NCBI RefSeq assembly: GCF_002287075.1
Contig: NZ_NSKE01000004.1
Coordinates: 186,001-250,000 of the forward strand
DNA from: Fodinibius salipaludis
GTDB lineage: Bacteria > Bacteroidota > Rhodothermia > Balneolales > Balneolaceae
Direction: 5' to 3'
Length of the DNA: 64,000 nucleotides
Position numbers and translations under genes: made by a program. Under the pieces are notes generated by a model. It was given only the letters and a program-made list of their open reading frames with translations. It was not told the DNA's origin and did no database searches. Shown here one piece after another: positions 27,839 to 36,453 of the stretch; the stretch's first letter is position 1; each line of letters opens with the position of its first letter.

Positions 27839-30073
27839 TTAAATATCGATCTTAATACCCCCCATAACTGTTTGGGGTAACCCGGGGCGTAATCCGGCCG
27901 GACGTCTTGAAACGATATACGTGGCATCGGTAATATTACGCATGTTTACGAACACTGTAGCCATATCATTAATTTGATAAGTTGCCGAGCCATCAAATCG
28001 CAAGTAAGAATCAGTGCTTTTACTATCTTCAATATCTCCAGCCCCTGCTACAGTACGCATTGCACTTGTTGTATAGGCATCAATATTTAGCGTAACGCTT
28101 CCTTTTTCGACTCCAATATTTCCGTTTAACTGATGCTTCGGCAAATAAGGTAGTTCATCACCTTCTTCAACATTGCCCCAAGTATTACTTTCAAAAGTAT
28201 TTTGAAAATCGGTATCCGTAAACGTGTAACTTATAGAAATAGGAAGATCTAAATCATTATTTTCAGCCAGTAAATTATGCGTCAGTGAAAACTCAACTCC
28301 TTTAACATTAATTTCTCCGGCATTGAACTGTTCGGTTGTACCACTTCCACCGCCAGCTGCCAGATCATTCCCCAACAAATTGCTGTAGTCATTAAAGAAA
28401 CCAACCAACTCTAAATTAAATACCTCTGTAGCATAACGACCGCCCAGCTCGTAATTAATACTTTCTTCAGCATCCGTTTGGTCATCAGCTGAAGGTCCGG
28501 GAGGGGTAAATCCTTTGTGAATACCTCCAAATAGATTTAGTTGCTGAGAAACCGCATAATTAATCCCAATACCCGGAACTAATACATCCAGAGTAGTTTC
28601 ATTAGTCGACAAATCAGTGCCGGTGCGATCAGGGTCATTGCTACCAAAATTTTCGCGCTTCATCTCAATATGCTCAAAGCGCAATCCAGGTGTAACAATC
28701 CACCTGCCAAAACTTATTTCATCCTGAATGTACAGTGCCAACGCATTGGCTGATTCAATTCTGTTGCTTTCGGTACCAGGCTCTCCCTGCGAAGTTTGGA
28801 CCATCACCCCTTCCTGCATGCGATAGCCATTTACCCATTGGTAACGATCCATTTCATCCTGATGATATCGTGCCCCAATTTCCAATTGTGACTCAAACTG
28901 GCCTACACCAAAATGATAGTTGAGCGCTGATTGAATACCTTGTGAAAAATAAGCGCGATTATTGTTTTTAAGGCTGAGTGCATTATCGCTGCTTGTGGTA
29001 CCCGTTATAATATTATAGGCACTGTTGTACTGCTCCGGGTCGGCAAGCAAATCGCTAATTCCAACACCGTTTACATTATCGAGCTTATACCAGTTTCTAT
29101 TAAATTCATTATAGTATGCCGTTGTAGTCAGATCCAGCTTATTTGAGAACATAGCAAAGTGCCGTACCTGAAACTGAGTATGATCTGCATCCATTTCATC
29201 TACTTGCGAAGCCGCGTAGCGGCGGTACGGACTGCGCTCAAAATCATTTTCAGTTAATCCCAAATAGGTCTCATTTGAAATTTCATCATAATATCCAACC
29301 TTAAATTCTACCTTTTGGAATACATCAGCTTGTGGATTCGTGCGGAACATCATCTTTCCTAAAAAATCTTTAGTATCAAAACCTGTATTTCCACCTCCAT
29401 CCAGATTTTTAAATCCATTACTGGCCATCTGGTAGGTCTCAAACATATAGCCAAAGTTTTTATGGGTGTTACCTATAGTGGCATGAACTTTTCGCATACT
29501 TGTTTCTCCAAGTGTCAGATCCACATCGGCAGAAAGATCTGCAGGGATTGGCGTTGATCGATAGTTTATTGCCCCACCGTTTGTATTGGGACCATACTTT
29601 ATTTGAGATGACCCTTTACGAACCTCAAAACTGCTCATGCGTCCCGCCGTTGGAGTATAGTAAGCTGCCGGAGCTGCATAAGGAGCCGGCGCAATTAATA
29701 CCCCATCTTCCATTAATGTCACCTTCGAACTTCGTGACGTCCCTGTACCCCGCAAACCTATATTAGGACGTAATCCATAACCGTCTTCCTCCTGAATATA
29801 GATACCTGGGACTCGACGAAGTATCCGATTGATATCGCTGTACTCCTGTAGTTCAATATCTTTCATCTCTATATAACTTGCCGCACCGGGCAACTCTTTC
29901 ATCCAAGCGGGTTTGCCTACAACCGTGACCCGATCAAGCATAATATCATCATAGATGGCAAGACTATCTTTTGCTGACTCGGATGGGCTGAGTTGGGCAA
30001 ATACCGATGTACTAAATAGAGAGGCTATTAAAATCCCAAAAATCGCACTGACACATTTTGTACTACTATGCAT
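27839..30073 (-). CDS. TonB-dependent receptor, FecA-like
   Basis: Outer-membrane gated channel of 744 residues. After a signal peptide (residues 1-26) a TonB-box-like DRVTVVG leads into the plug domain (about 60-180: VPGIYIQEEDGYGLRPNIGL, then RGTG, typical of siderophore and ferric-citrate receptors). The barrel follows and ends DATYIVSRRPAGLRPGLP and IKIDI, with the FecA-type GxRPGLPQTV segment. Ferric dicitrate or a related iron chelate is the likely cargo, but this is inferred. It lies on the same strand as the iron-binding lipoprotein just upstream. A dyad TTAGA-N5-TCTAA lies 34-50 bases before its start, shared with two other iron/heme loci. Confidence 0.92.
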   Translation of the reverse strand: MHSSTKCVSAIFGILIASLFSTSVFAQLSPSESAKDSLAIYDDIMLDRVTVVGKPAWMKELPGAASYIEMKDIELQEYSDINRILRRVPGIYIQEEDGYGLRPNIGLRGTGTSRSSKVTLMEDGVLIAPAPYAAPAAYYTPTAGRMSSFEVRKGSSQIKYGPNTNGGAINYRSTPIPADLSADVDLTLGETSMRKVHATIGNTHKNFGYMFETYQMASNGFKNLDGGGNTGFDTKDFLGKMMFRTNPQADVFQKVEFKVGYYDEISNETYLGLTENDFERSPYRRYAASQVDEMDADHTQFQVRHFAMFSNKLDLTTTAYYNEFNRNWYKLDNVNGVGISDLLADPEQYNSAYNIITGTTSSDNALSLKNNNRAYFSQGIQSALNYHFGVGQFESQLEIGARYHQDEMDRYQWVNGYRMQEGVMVQTSQGEPGTESNRIESANALALYIQDEISFGRWIVTPGLRFEHIEMKRENFGSNDPDRTGTDLSTNETTLDVLVPGIGINYAVSQQLNLFGGIHKGFTPPGPSADDQTDAEESINYELGGRYATEVFNLELVGFFNDYSNLLGNDLAAGGGSGTTEQFNAGEINVKGVEFSLTHNLLAENNDLDLPISISYTFTDTDFQNTFESNTWGNVEEGDELPYLPKHQLNGNIGVEKGSVTLNIDAYTTSAMRTVAGAGDIEDSKSTDSYLRFDGSATYQINDMATVFVNMRNITDATYIVSRRPAGLRPGLPQTVMGGIKIDI

Positions 30074-30106
30074 TAAGCTGAGTAAAATTTTTATTTCTAA
30101 TTCTTA

Positions 30107-30123
30107 TTTAGACCGCCTCTAAA
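30107..30123. promoter_or_regulatory. Candidate iron operator TTTAGA-N5-TCTAAA before the TonB receptor
   Basis: TTTAGA (30107-30112), CCGCC, TCTAAA (30118-30123): perfect 6-base arms with a 5-base spacer, 34-50 bases upstream of the receptor ATG. The core TTAGA-N5-TCTAA recurs before hemY/iron-binding protein (31363-31379) and hemH (47975-47989). The pattern recalls DtxR/MntR-family sites (TTAGGTTAACCTAA-like); the regulator itself is not in the window. Confidence 0.7.
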
Positions 30124-30171
30124 CTACTCTAAAAGGGATAAGAGTTCAAGAATTATTTAGAATAATTTTAA

Positions 30172-30204
30172 ATAAAAAAGCCCTGCTAATATTGACAGGG
30201 CTTT
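30172..30204 (-). terminator. Terminator after the iron-binding lipoprotein gene
   Basis: AAAGCCCTG (30177-30185) pairs with CAGGGCTTT (30196-30204). On the minus strand the stem is followed by TTTTTTATT, a classical intrinsic terminator 26 bases after the gene's stop. It separates this gene from the TonB receptor, which therefore needs its own promoter. Confidence 0.9.
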
Positions 30205-30229
30205 AGGGTGTTCAATCTGAAAATAATTA

Positions 30230-31285
30230 TTAAATAAGTCCTACTTCGCGAAGCAGATTCAATGTCCCTTCCAACTGTTGTAGCTGCTCATAGTCATATT
30301 CCGGACTCAACTGCGATGCCTTTTTAGCATCCAGCATATAATCTGGTAACGTGACATTATCCATAACCGGATACTCATTTACAGTTTCAGCAGCATATTC
30401 TTGGGCCTGCTTAGAAAGCAGAAAGCTCAAAAACTGCTGAGCCAACTTGGCATTATCGGCTGTTTGAAGCTGCGTAGCTCCAGTAACAAGGGCAAGGTTT
30501 CCAATATCACCTTCCTCAAAGTGGTAGGTTTCAATACTTGCATCGGGATTGGGACCTTCATCTCCATAATGCTCGTGGTCCTCAAAATACCCTTCCTTAC
30601 CTCCATGCTTAGTTTGGATTACGTAGTAATGATTGGTCAGCCCCATATCTACCTCTCCGGCCAACACTGCCTGTACCATGGGAGTGTTTGAGCTATAAGC
30701 TTTTGGATTTAGATCCTGCATATTATTCAGCCAGTTTTTAGCAGTTTCATCTCCCTCTGTAAGCCGCAGTGCGGTAATAAAATCATAGAAGCTGGAATAG
30801 GTAGGGGTCCATCCAATTCGACCCTCAAACTCTTCCATTTCGGCCAAGTCAAGTATAGAATCAGGCAAATCCGCTGGATCTACTTCATTGGGGTTGTAGG
30901 CCAACACGCGAAAGCGAACTGTTACCGGAATCCATTTGCCAGACTTTGACTGATAGGCTGCCGACTTTGAAGTCAACGAATCAGGCAAGGTCGTTAACAT
31001 TCCTTTCTGTGATGCATTTGCCAATGCCCCCGTTGTGTTAGCCCAATAAACATCCGCAGGGCTTTGATCCCCCTCTTCACTCATTACAGCCAAGAGCTCA
31101 GCATCATTCCCGTAACGCACCTCAATATCGATGCCGGTTTGTTCTTTAAAATCCTCAACAATTGGACTTACTAATGCCTGACTTCGGCCAGAGTACACCA
31201 CTAACTGATCATCGGACGTCTGTCCGCATGAACTCAGAAAAAAAGCAGCAATACCCACTGCTAACATTTTTAATACATTCTTCAT
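30230..31285 (-). CDS. Iron(III) ABC transporter substrate-binding lipoprotein (FbpA/FutA-type)
   Basis: A 351-residue periplasmic binding protein. The N-terminus ends in a lipobox (AFFLSSCGQ), so it is lipid-anchored. LVVYSGRSQALVSPIVEDF is the characteristic first strand and loop of ferric-iron binding proteins, followed by VRYGNDAELLAVM. The LTNHYYVIQ region holds the adjacent tyrosines that bind iron in FbpA/FutA proteins. The gene is monocistronic here: a strong terminator follows it and no permease or ATPase gene is adjacent. The shared upstream region with hemY contains a 25-base perfect dyad, a likely iron operator. Confidence 0.9.
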   Translation of the reverse strand: MKNVLKMLAVGIAAFFLSSCGQTSDDQLVVYSGRSQALVSPIVEDFKEQTGIDIEVRYGNDAELLAVMSEEGDQSPADVYWANTTGALANASQKGMLTTLPDSLTSKSAAYQSKSGKWIPVTVRFRVLAYNPNEVDPADLPDSILDLAEMEEFEGRIGWTPTYSSFYDFITALRLTEGDETAKNWLNNMQDLNPKAYSSNTPMVQAVLAGEVDMGLTNHYYVIQTKHGGKEGYFEDHEHYGDEGPNPDASIETYHFEEGDIGNLALVTGATQLQTADNAKLAQQFLSFLLSKQAQEYAAETVNEYPVMDNVTLPDYMLDAKKASQLSPEYDYEQLQQLEGTLNLLREVGLI

Positions 31286-31359
31286 AATTGCAAATCCTCA
31301 ATCTTCACTTATCATTTATATTGGTTACCTATCATTTCTTGTATCCTACACACAAAGAC

Positions 31360-31384
31360 CTTAATTAGATTGAATCTAATTAAG
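31360..31384. promoter_or_regulatory. Perfect 25-base dyad between the iron-binding protein gene and hemY
   Basis: CTTAATTAGATT (31360-31371), central G, AATCTAATTAAG (31373-31384). The core TTAGA-TTGAA-TCTAA (31365-31379 region) has the same 5-5-5 layout as the sites before the TonB receptor and hemH. It is about 29 bases before the hemY ATG and 75 bases before the divergent iron-binding protein start, so it could control both promoters. Confidence 0.8.
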
Positions 31385-31412
31385 ATGCAGAATGTATTGA
31401 ATTTATGGTACA

Positions 31413-32771
31413 ATGACTAATAAAAAACGATCGGTTGGCATACTTGGGGCAGGCATTTCGGGATTATCAGCAGCATATAAATTATCCAAAAATAATATTG
31501 CTATCACCGTCTATGAGAAGGACGATCAAGTAGGCGGAGCCATCAAAACACATAACGAAAACGGTTGGTTGGTTGAGGAAGGACCCAATACGCTGATGGT
31601 AAAACACCAACAGGTTTGGGATTTTCTTAAAGAGCTTGATCTCATTAACAAAAGCATTGAAGCCGGGAAAACGGCTAAGAAGAGATTCATTGTCAAAGAT
31701 GGACAACCAACACCTCTCCCCATGTCGCCAAGTAACTTTCTGACAACCAACCTCTTTTCTGCCAAAGCAAAATTTCGACTGCTGAAAGAACCTTTTATTC
31801 CTCAATCAAATAAAGCGGATGAATCTATTGCTGATTTTATCACTCGTCGTTTGGGCAGGGAGCCATTGGACTACGCTGTAAATCCGTTTGTATCCGGAAT
31901 CTATGCAGGCGATCCCAAAAAATTATCGGTCAAACATACCTTTGAACCGCTCTGGGACATGGAACAGCAACACGGCAGCCTGCTCAAGGGCATGTTCAAA
32001 CGTGATCGAAACAGCAATCCCCCAAAACGAGCACTACTCTCTTTTGAAAAGGGGAACCAACAATTACCAATGACAATAGCAAATGCCCTGGGTAACACTG
32101 TACAGACTGAAACAAAAATACAATCTGTTTTAAAAAGTGGTGAAAGATGGACCGTCGAAGGCCAACAAAAAAACGGCACTTTTACTGATGAGCATGATAT
32201 CATTTTGTCAACACTGCCGGCCCATTCGCTCTCTGCTATTTTTGAGGATACTATTTTTGCCCCTCTTAATGACCTACCTTATGCCCCACTTTGTGTTGTA
32301 GCGCTGGGTTTCTCCGACAATCAAATTGGCCACCCGCTTGATGGATTTGGGATGCTCATTCCTGAAGTTGAAAACTGCAAGACATTGGGAGCACTTTTCT
32401 CCTCATCTTTGTTTCCCGGCCGTGCCCCTAAAAACCACCAACTCCTTACTTGCTTTATCGGCGGTGCAAGGAACCCAGAACTTGCGGAAAAATCAGAAAA
32501 TGAGTTAAGAACTATCGTATTAGACGAAATCAGCAAACTACTGAATATCACCGGGGAGCCGACATATTCCCATTTCCGCTTTTGGCCAAAGACGATTCCC
32601 CAATATGAGGTAGGATATGACAAGGTCCTCAACCAAATAGCAGAAATTGAAAATCAGAAAAATGGTCTATTTATTGTAGGTAACTTCCGGGGCGGAGTAT
32701 CCGTCCCCGACTGTATATTATCCGGATTTGAAACGGCAAAAAAAGTACAAACGTTTTTAAAAGGACGATAA
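31413..32771 (+). CDS. hemY: Oxygen-dependent protoporphyrinogen oxidase
   Basis: FAD enzyme that oxidises protoporphyrinogen IX to protoporphyrin IX, the step before ferrochelatase. The N-terminal dinucleotide loop GILGAGISGLSAAY and YEKDDQVGGAIKTH are the FAD-binding signature; GPNTLM matches the family substrate region. The C-terminal GLFIVGNFRGGVSVPDCILSG is the second FAD contact and conserved HemY ending. Length (452) is normal. It is the only heme-pathway gene outside the 38.7-47.8 kb block, and it is divergent from an iron-binding protein gene with a shared dyad operator, suggesting control by iron. Confidence 0.92.
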   Translation: MTNKKRSVGILGAGISGLSAAYKLSKNNIAITVYEKDDQVGGAIKTHNENGWLVEEGPNTLMVKHQQVWDFLKELDLINKSIEAGKTAKKRFIVKDGQPTPLPMSPSNFLTTNLFSAKAKFRLLKEPFIPQSNKADESIADFITRRLGREPLDYAVNPFVSGIYAGDPKKLSVKHTFEPLWDMEQQHGSLLKGMFKRDRNSNPPKRALLSFEKGNQQLPMTIANALGNTVQTETKIQSVLKSGERWTVEGQQKNGTFTDEHDIILSTLPAHSLSAIFEDTIFAPLNDLPYAPLCVVALGFSDNQIGHPLDGFGMLIPEVENCKTLGALFSSSLFPGRAPKNHQLLTCFIGGARNPELAEKSENELRTIVLDEISKLLNITGEPTYSHFRFWPKTIPQYEVGYDKVLNQIAEIENQKNGLFIVGNFRGGVSVPDCILSGFETAKKVQTFLKGR

Positions 32772-32880
32772 TTTTCTCGAAGGCTGAAAACTCCAATTCT
32801 GTTAAAAATTTAGTACCTTCATACATAAAATTAGTAAGTATTATTTTCTAAGAAAACCGAAATAAAAGTACCCTATTATT

Positions 32881-34512
32881 ATGGCTAATGCATTTTTTGA
32901 AATTCGGGAACCGGAAAATGAGTCGTACAACTCATACGCTCCCGGAACTCCCGAACGCGAAGAGTTACGAGAAGAATTAGATCGACTAAAAAGTCAAGAA
33001 ATTGAAATCCCAGCAATCATTGGCGGTAAAGAAGTAAAGACCGATCGCCAGCAAGATGTGGTCATGCCCCACAATCACAGCCACAAGCTTGGAACCGTTC
33101 ATCTTTGTGGTGAAGAAGAAGTGGAAATGGCCATTGAGTCGGCTCTCGAAGCTCGTAAACAATGGGCAGATATGCCATGGCAAGATCGGGCCGCAATCTA
33201 TCTAAAAGCTGCTGACCTTATTACTGGTCCCTATCGCTACACGATGAATGCTTCAACCATGCTGGGACAATCGAAAACTCCGCATCAATCCGAAATTGAA
33301 GCTGTGGGCGAATTTGCTGACTTCCTACGCTTTAACGCTTACTATCTACAAGAAATATACAAAGATCAGCCTTATTCCCCGGATGGTATGTGGAATCAAA
33401 TGGAATATCGTCCACTTGAAGGATTTGTCTTTGCGGTTACGCCCTTCAACTTTACCGCTATCGCAGGAAACTTGCCACTGGCTCCCGCACTATGTGGAAA
33501 TGTAGCGCTCTGGAAACCGGCAACTTCCTCTATTTATTCCAGCTACTTCATCATGAAAGTGCTCAAAGAAGCCGGCATGCCCGATGGGGTAATTAACTTC
33601 TTGCCGGGCAGTGGTGCAGATGTTGGAGATCCCGTACTTGAAAGCGAACACCTATCAGGATTACACTTTACAGGATCTACCGGCACTTTTCAGCACTTGT
33701 GGAAAAGTATTGCCAAAAATATTGAAGATTATAACACCTATCCCCGTATTGTAGGAGAAACAGGCGGTAAAGACTTCATTTTTGCTCACGAGTCGGCCGA
33801 TGTGGATGCCGTTGTTATTGCGGCTATCCGTGCTGCATATGAATACCAGGGACAGAAATGCTCTGCGGCATCACGTATGTATCTGCCGGAATCTATCTGG
33901 CCAGAGTTCCGCGAGAAATTTCTCGACGAAGTCAAGGATGTGAAGTATGGCGACGTAGAAGACTTTACCAACTTCATGGGGGCTGTGATCGATCAGAAAG
34001 CATTTGATAACATTACCTCATATATCGATTACGTCAAAGAGTCTGATGACGGTGAAATTCTTTACGGTGGTAATTACGATGATTCGGAAGGATACTTCAT
34101 CGAACCGACACTGGTTCAGGCACATGATCCTAAGTTCAAAACCATGGAAGAGGAGATCTTTGGTCCGGTGCTTACGGTTTATGTCTATGAAGATAACAAA
34201 TTTGACGAAACGCTTGAGCTGTGTGATAATACCTCACCATATGCACTGACGGGTGCTATATTTGCGCAGGAGCGTTATGCTCTCAACAAAATGGCAGATT
34301 ACCTACGTCAGGCAGCCGGAAACTTCTATATCAACGACAAGCCGACTGCAGCTATCGTCAACCAGCAACCGTTTGGGGGAGCACGTAAATCCGGAACTAA
34401 TGATAAGGCCGGAAGTGCTGCGAACTTGATGCGCTGGATTTCGGTCCGGTCCATTAAAGAAACGACCGTTCCGGCCAAAGACTGGACCTACCCTTATATG
34501 GAAGAAGAATAG
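32881..34512 (+). CDS. pruA: L-glutamate gamma-semialdehyde (1-pyrroline-5-carboxylate) dehydrogenase
   Basis: NAD-dependent aldehyde dehydrogenase that oxidises glutamate semialdehyde to glutamate in proline degradation. The start (ANAFFEIREPENE and SYAPGTPER) is typical of the stand-alone eukaryote-like P5C dehydrogenase group also found in Bacteroidota. The general base is E293 in VGETGGKDF and the nucleophile C327 in GQKCSAASR. FGGARKSGTNDKAGS near the C-terminus fits the family. Length (543) is right for the single-domain enzyme. No proline dehydrogenase gene is adjacent. Two hairpins, one a strong terminator, follow. Confidence 0.93.
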   Translation: MANAFFEIREPENESYNSYAPGTPEREELREELDRLKSQEIEIPAIIGGKEVKTDRQQDVVMPHNHSHKLGTVHLCGEEEVEMAIESALEARKQWADMPWQDRAAIYLKAADLITGPYRYTMNASTMLGQSKTPHQSEIEAVGEFADFLRFNAYYLQEIYKDQPYSPDGMWNQMEYRPLEGFVFAVTPFNFTAIAGNLPLAPALCGNVALWKPATSSIYSSYFIMKVLKEAGMPDGVINFLPGSGADVGDPVLESEHLSGLHFTGSTGTFQHLWKSIAKNIEDYNTYPRIVGETGGKDFIFAHESADVDAVVIAAIRAAYEYQGQKCSAASRMYLPESIWPEFREKFLDEVKDVKYGDVEDFTNFMGAVIDQKAFDNITSYIDYVKESDDGEILYGGNYDDSEGYFIEPTLVQAHDPKFKTMEEEIFGPVLTVYVYEDNKFDETLELCDNTSPYALTGAIFAQERYALNKMADYLRQAAGNFYINDKPTAAIVNQQPFGGARKSGTNDKAGSAANLMRWISVRSIKETTVPAKDWTYPYMEEE

Positions 34513-34525
34513 TCCAAATAAAGAA

Positions 34526-34550
34526 CGTTCCGCACGAGACGTACGGAACG
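34526..34550. repeat. Hairpin just after pruA
   Basis: CGTTCCG (34526-34532) and CGGAACG (34544-34550) pair, with inner ACG/CGT extending the stem around AGA. No T-run follows. It lies 13 bases after the pruA stop and may stabilise or process the 3' end. Confidence 0.5.
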
Positions 34551-34560
34551 AGCTAAAATT

Positions 34561-34591
34561 AGATCCTGAAACAATTTGCATTACAGGATCT
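34561..34591. repeat. Partial copy of the GATCCTGAA repeat after pruA
   Basis: AGATCCTGAAACAA matches the right half of the element at 11490; here AGATCCTG (34561-34568) is mirrored by CAGGATCT (34584-34591), making a new hairpin. Probably a rearranged or decayed family member. Confidence 0.6.
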
Positions 34592-34606
34592 CATTTAAGT
34601 TTTAAA

Positions 34607-34639
34607 GGCTCCCGACCAGTGGTCGGGAGCCTTTTTTTT
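34607..34639 (+). terminator. Strong rho-independent terminator downstream of pruA
   Basis: GGCTCCCGACC (34607-34617), loop AGT, GGTCGGGAGCC (34621-34631) and eight T residues: a perfect 11-base GC-rich stem with T-run on the plus strand, about 95 bases after pruA. Confidence 0.95.
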
Positions 34640-34755
34640 AATTAGCAAAATAAGAACTCATCCCGCAGTAGAGCCTACTTCACCAAATCTATGAAGGGCA
34701 GACTACGGAGCAAGCAGATAACAGCTTAAAAAGAGATCAAAAAAAATAAATCTGA

Positions 34756-35187
34756 CTAATTTATATCTAAATCAGATTTCAGATCATCAAATGAATCTTC
34801 AATACTGTCGAGCCGATCTTGAATATCTGCTTCTAGTTCTTCCCAATTATCATCGGTATTGGCTCGCAGTTCTTCCAGGTCATTTTCGAGTTCTTCTTTT
34901 TCATCCTTCAAGTTTTCCCATTTTTCTTGAAGCTCAGACTTTGTTTCCCCGGTAGCTTCATCAATTTTTTGTTTAACCTGATCCATCTCCTCTTCCATTT
35001 CTGAAAGCTCTTCATCAATGCTATTGACGAACTTTTCTTTCTCCACATTCATCTCTTTTTGAGCAGATTGTACCGTTTCCTCAACCTCTTCTTGTCCTTG
35101 CTGCATGTTATTATCCGATTTCTCGCTGCATCCAACAAGACCAACGCTAACAAATATTACCACTGAGTAAATTATTAATCGTTTCAT
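34756..35187 (-). CDS. Small coiled-coil lipoprotein, uncharacterised
   Basis: A 143-residue acidic lipoprotein. The signal peptide MKRLIIYSVVIFVSVGLVGC ends in a lipobox with the lipidated cysteine at residue 20. Nearly all the rest (about 30-140) is heptad-like, rich in Glu, Lys, Asp, Leu and Ile, and is predicted to form one long helical coiled coil. Comparable small coiled-coil lipoproteins act in envelope stress or as structural spacers, but no family can be named from the sequence. The gene is alone, convergent with the pruA terminator region and divergent from the next gene. Confidence 0.75.
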   Translation of the reverse strand: MKRLIIYSVVIFVSVGLVGCSEKSDNNMQQGQEEVEETVQSAQKEMNVEKEKFVNSIDEELSEMEEEMDQVKQKIDEATGETKSELQEKWENLKDEKEELENDLEELRANTDDNWEELEADIQDRLDSIEDSFDDLKSDLDIN

Positions 35188-35328
35188 ATTTAAATAGGTT
35201 ATTTTCTATTTCATTAAGTAGCTTTCGCTATTACTTAAATGCCACTAACCCATAATTTGTTCCAAGAATGATATTGGGACTTTCATTTTAGATATTAAAC
35301 CGAAATTATTTCATCCAATTTTATCATT

Positions 35329-36144
35329 ATGACAATAAGCATTTTAGGCTGCGGTTGGCTTGGACTGCCTTTAGCCGAACGGCTTCGCGATGAAGGACAT
35401 CAGATCAAAGGATCTACTACAAGCGAAGACAAACTACAGGTACTTAAAGGCAAAAATATTACTCCCTTTTTATTGAAACTCACTCCCAAACTACAATGCA
35501 ATGACTGCGATCATTTTTGGGATGCCGATGTGCTGGTCCTCAATATTCCACCCGGTCGAAGCAAAGATAATGTCAAAGAATTTCACCAGCAGCAGATACA
35601 AGCTGTTATTGACCGGCTTAAACATTCACCCATTGAATTTGTGGTATTCATCAGCTCAACATCTGTGTACCCCAAGAAAGGAGGTATTGTAAGCGAAGAG
35701 GATACCAAAAAAGGAAAGGCCTCCCGCGCATCGGGTAATGCACTTTTGGAAGCTGAAAAAATGCTTCGGAAGGAGTCAGAATTTAAGACTACGGTTATCC
35801 GATTTGGAGGATTATACGGTCATGATCGTCATCCTGTAAAATATATGTCCGGACGAAAAGATATATCCAATGGTAATGCCCCGGTAAATCTCATCCACCA
35901 AAAAGATTGCATTAATATTATCCAAAAGGTGATCGAAGATGATATAACCGACCAAACGTTCAATGGCGTATCCGATGGACATCCACCTAAAAAGATGTAC
36001 TACCCTGCAGTGGCCAAAGCGATGGACCTCGAACCCCCTACTTTTGAAGATGACGAAAGTAAAAAGTACAAAGTTGTTTCAAACAGAAAACTCAAGATGA
36101 TGCTGAATTATAAATTCAGCCATCCCAATCCTATGGATTTTTAG
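35329..36144 (+). CDS. NAD(P)-dependent epimerase/SDR-like oxidoreductase (YeeZ-like)
   Basis: A 271-residue extended-SDR-like protein. The N-terminal Rossmann loop is ISILGCGWLGLPLAERL, a GCGWLG form typical of the YeeZ-like group rather than classical GxxGxxG. VVFISSTSVYPKKGG contains the SSTSVY stretch, with a tyrosine near the usual catalytic place, and VIRFGGLYG follows. Substrate unknown. Its 3' end overlaps the remnant oxidoreductase on the opposite strand by 14 bases. Confidence 0.82.
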   Translation: MTISILGCGWLGLPLAERLRDEGHQIKGSTTSEDKLQVLKGKNITPFLLKLTPKLQCNDCDHFWDADVLVLNIPPGRSKDNVKEFHQQQIQAVIDRLKHSPIEFVVFISSTSVYPKKGGIVSEEDTKKGKASRASGNALLEAEKMLRKESEFKTTVIRFGGLYGHDRHPVKYMSGRKDISNGNAPVNLIHQKDCINIIQKVIEDDITDQTFNGVSDGHPPKKMYYPAVAKAMDLEPPTFEDDESKKYKVVSNRKLKMMLNYKFSHPNPMDF

Positions 36145-36334
36145 CGTTCGAACCCGGTGGGTTGTAATCCATCGCAACCCACTTTTTATTCTTGCCACTT
36201 TCTATTGCTTTATGGATAAAATGCACGCCACGAGCCCCATCCTCTACCGTAGGAAAATCCAGTGCTAACTTATTAGGCTCATCTCCCGGACCACCGCCCA
36301 CCATTCCGTACCGAACTTTTTTATGCTGATCCAT
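36131..36334 (-). pseudogene. Internally deleted remnant of a Gfo/Idh/MocA family oxidoreductase
   Basis: The 67-codon frame joins two pieces that normally lie far apart. Residues 5-16 (KVRYGMVGGGPG) are the NAD-binding N-terminus of a Gfo/Idh/MocA sugar dehydrogenase. Residues 24-50 (LALDFPTVEDGARGVHFIHK and following AIESGKNKKWV) match the C-terminal end of the same family. About 300 residues in between are missing, so catalysis is impossible. It still has an ATG and a clean stop. The frame is kept across the deletion, so a short peptide could be made. Its end overlaps the SDR gene on the plus strand. Confidence 0.75.
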
Positions 36335-36453
36335 TTACAATGAATTTGGGATTGAACTTTTCTAATCGCTGTAATATATAAATCTTTTGTCCGCTTGACG
36401 ATCTACTCAAATCATCTATTTTATATATAAAACGAATAAAGGATTTAAGTATC

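Noticed and set aside
36144-36175. GTTCGAACCC resembling the T-arm of a tRNA
   Set aside because: No anticodon arm, acceptor stem or CCA context; it is part of the oxidoreductase remnant.
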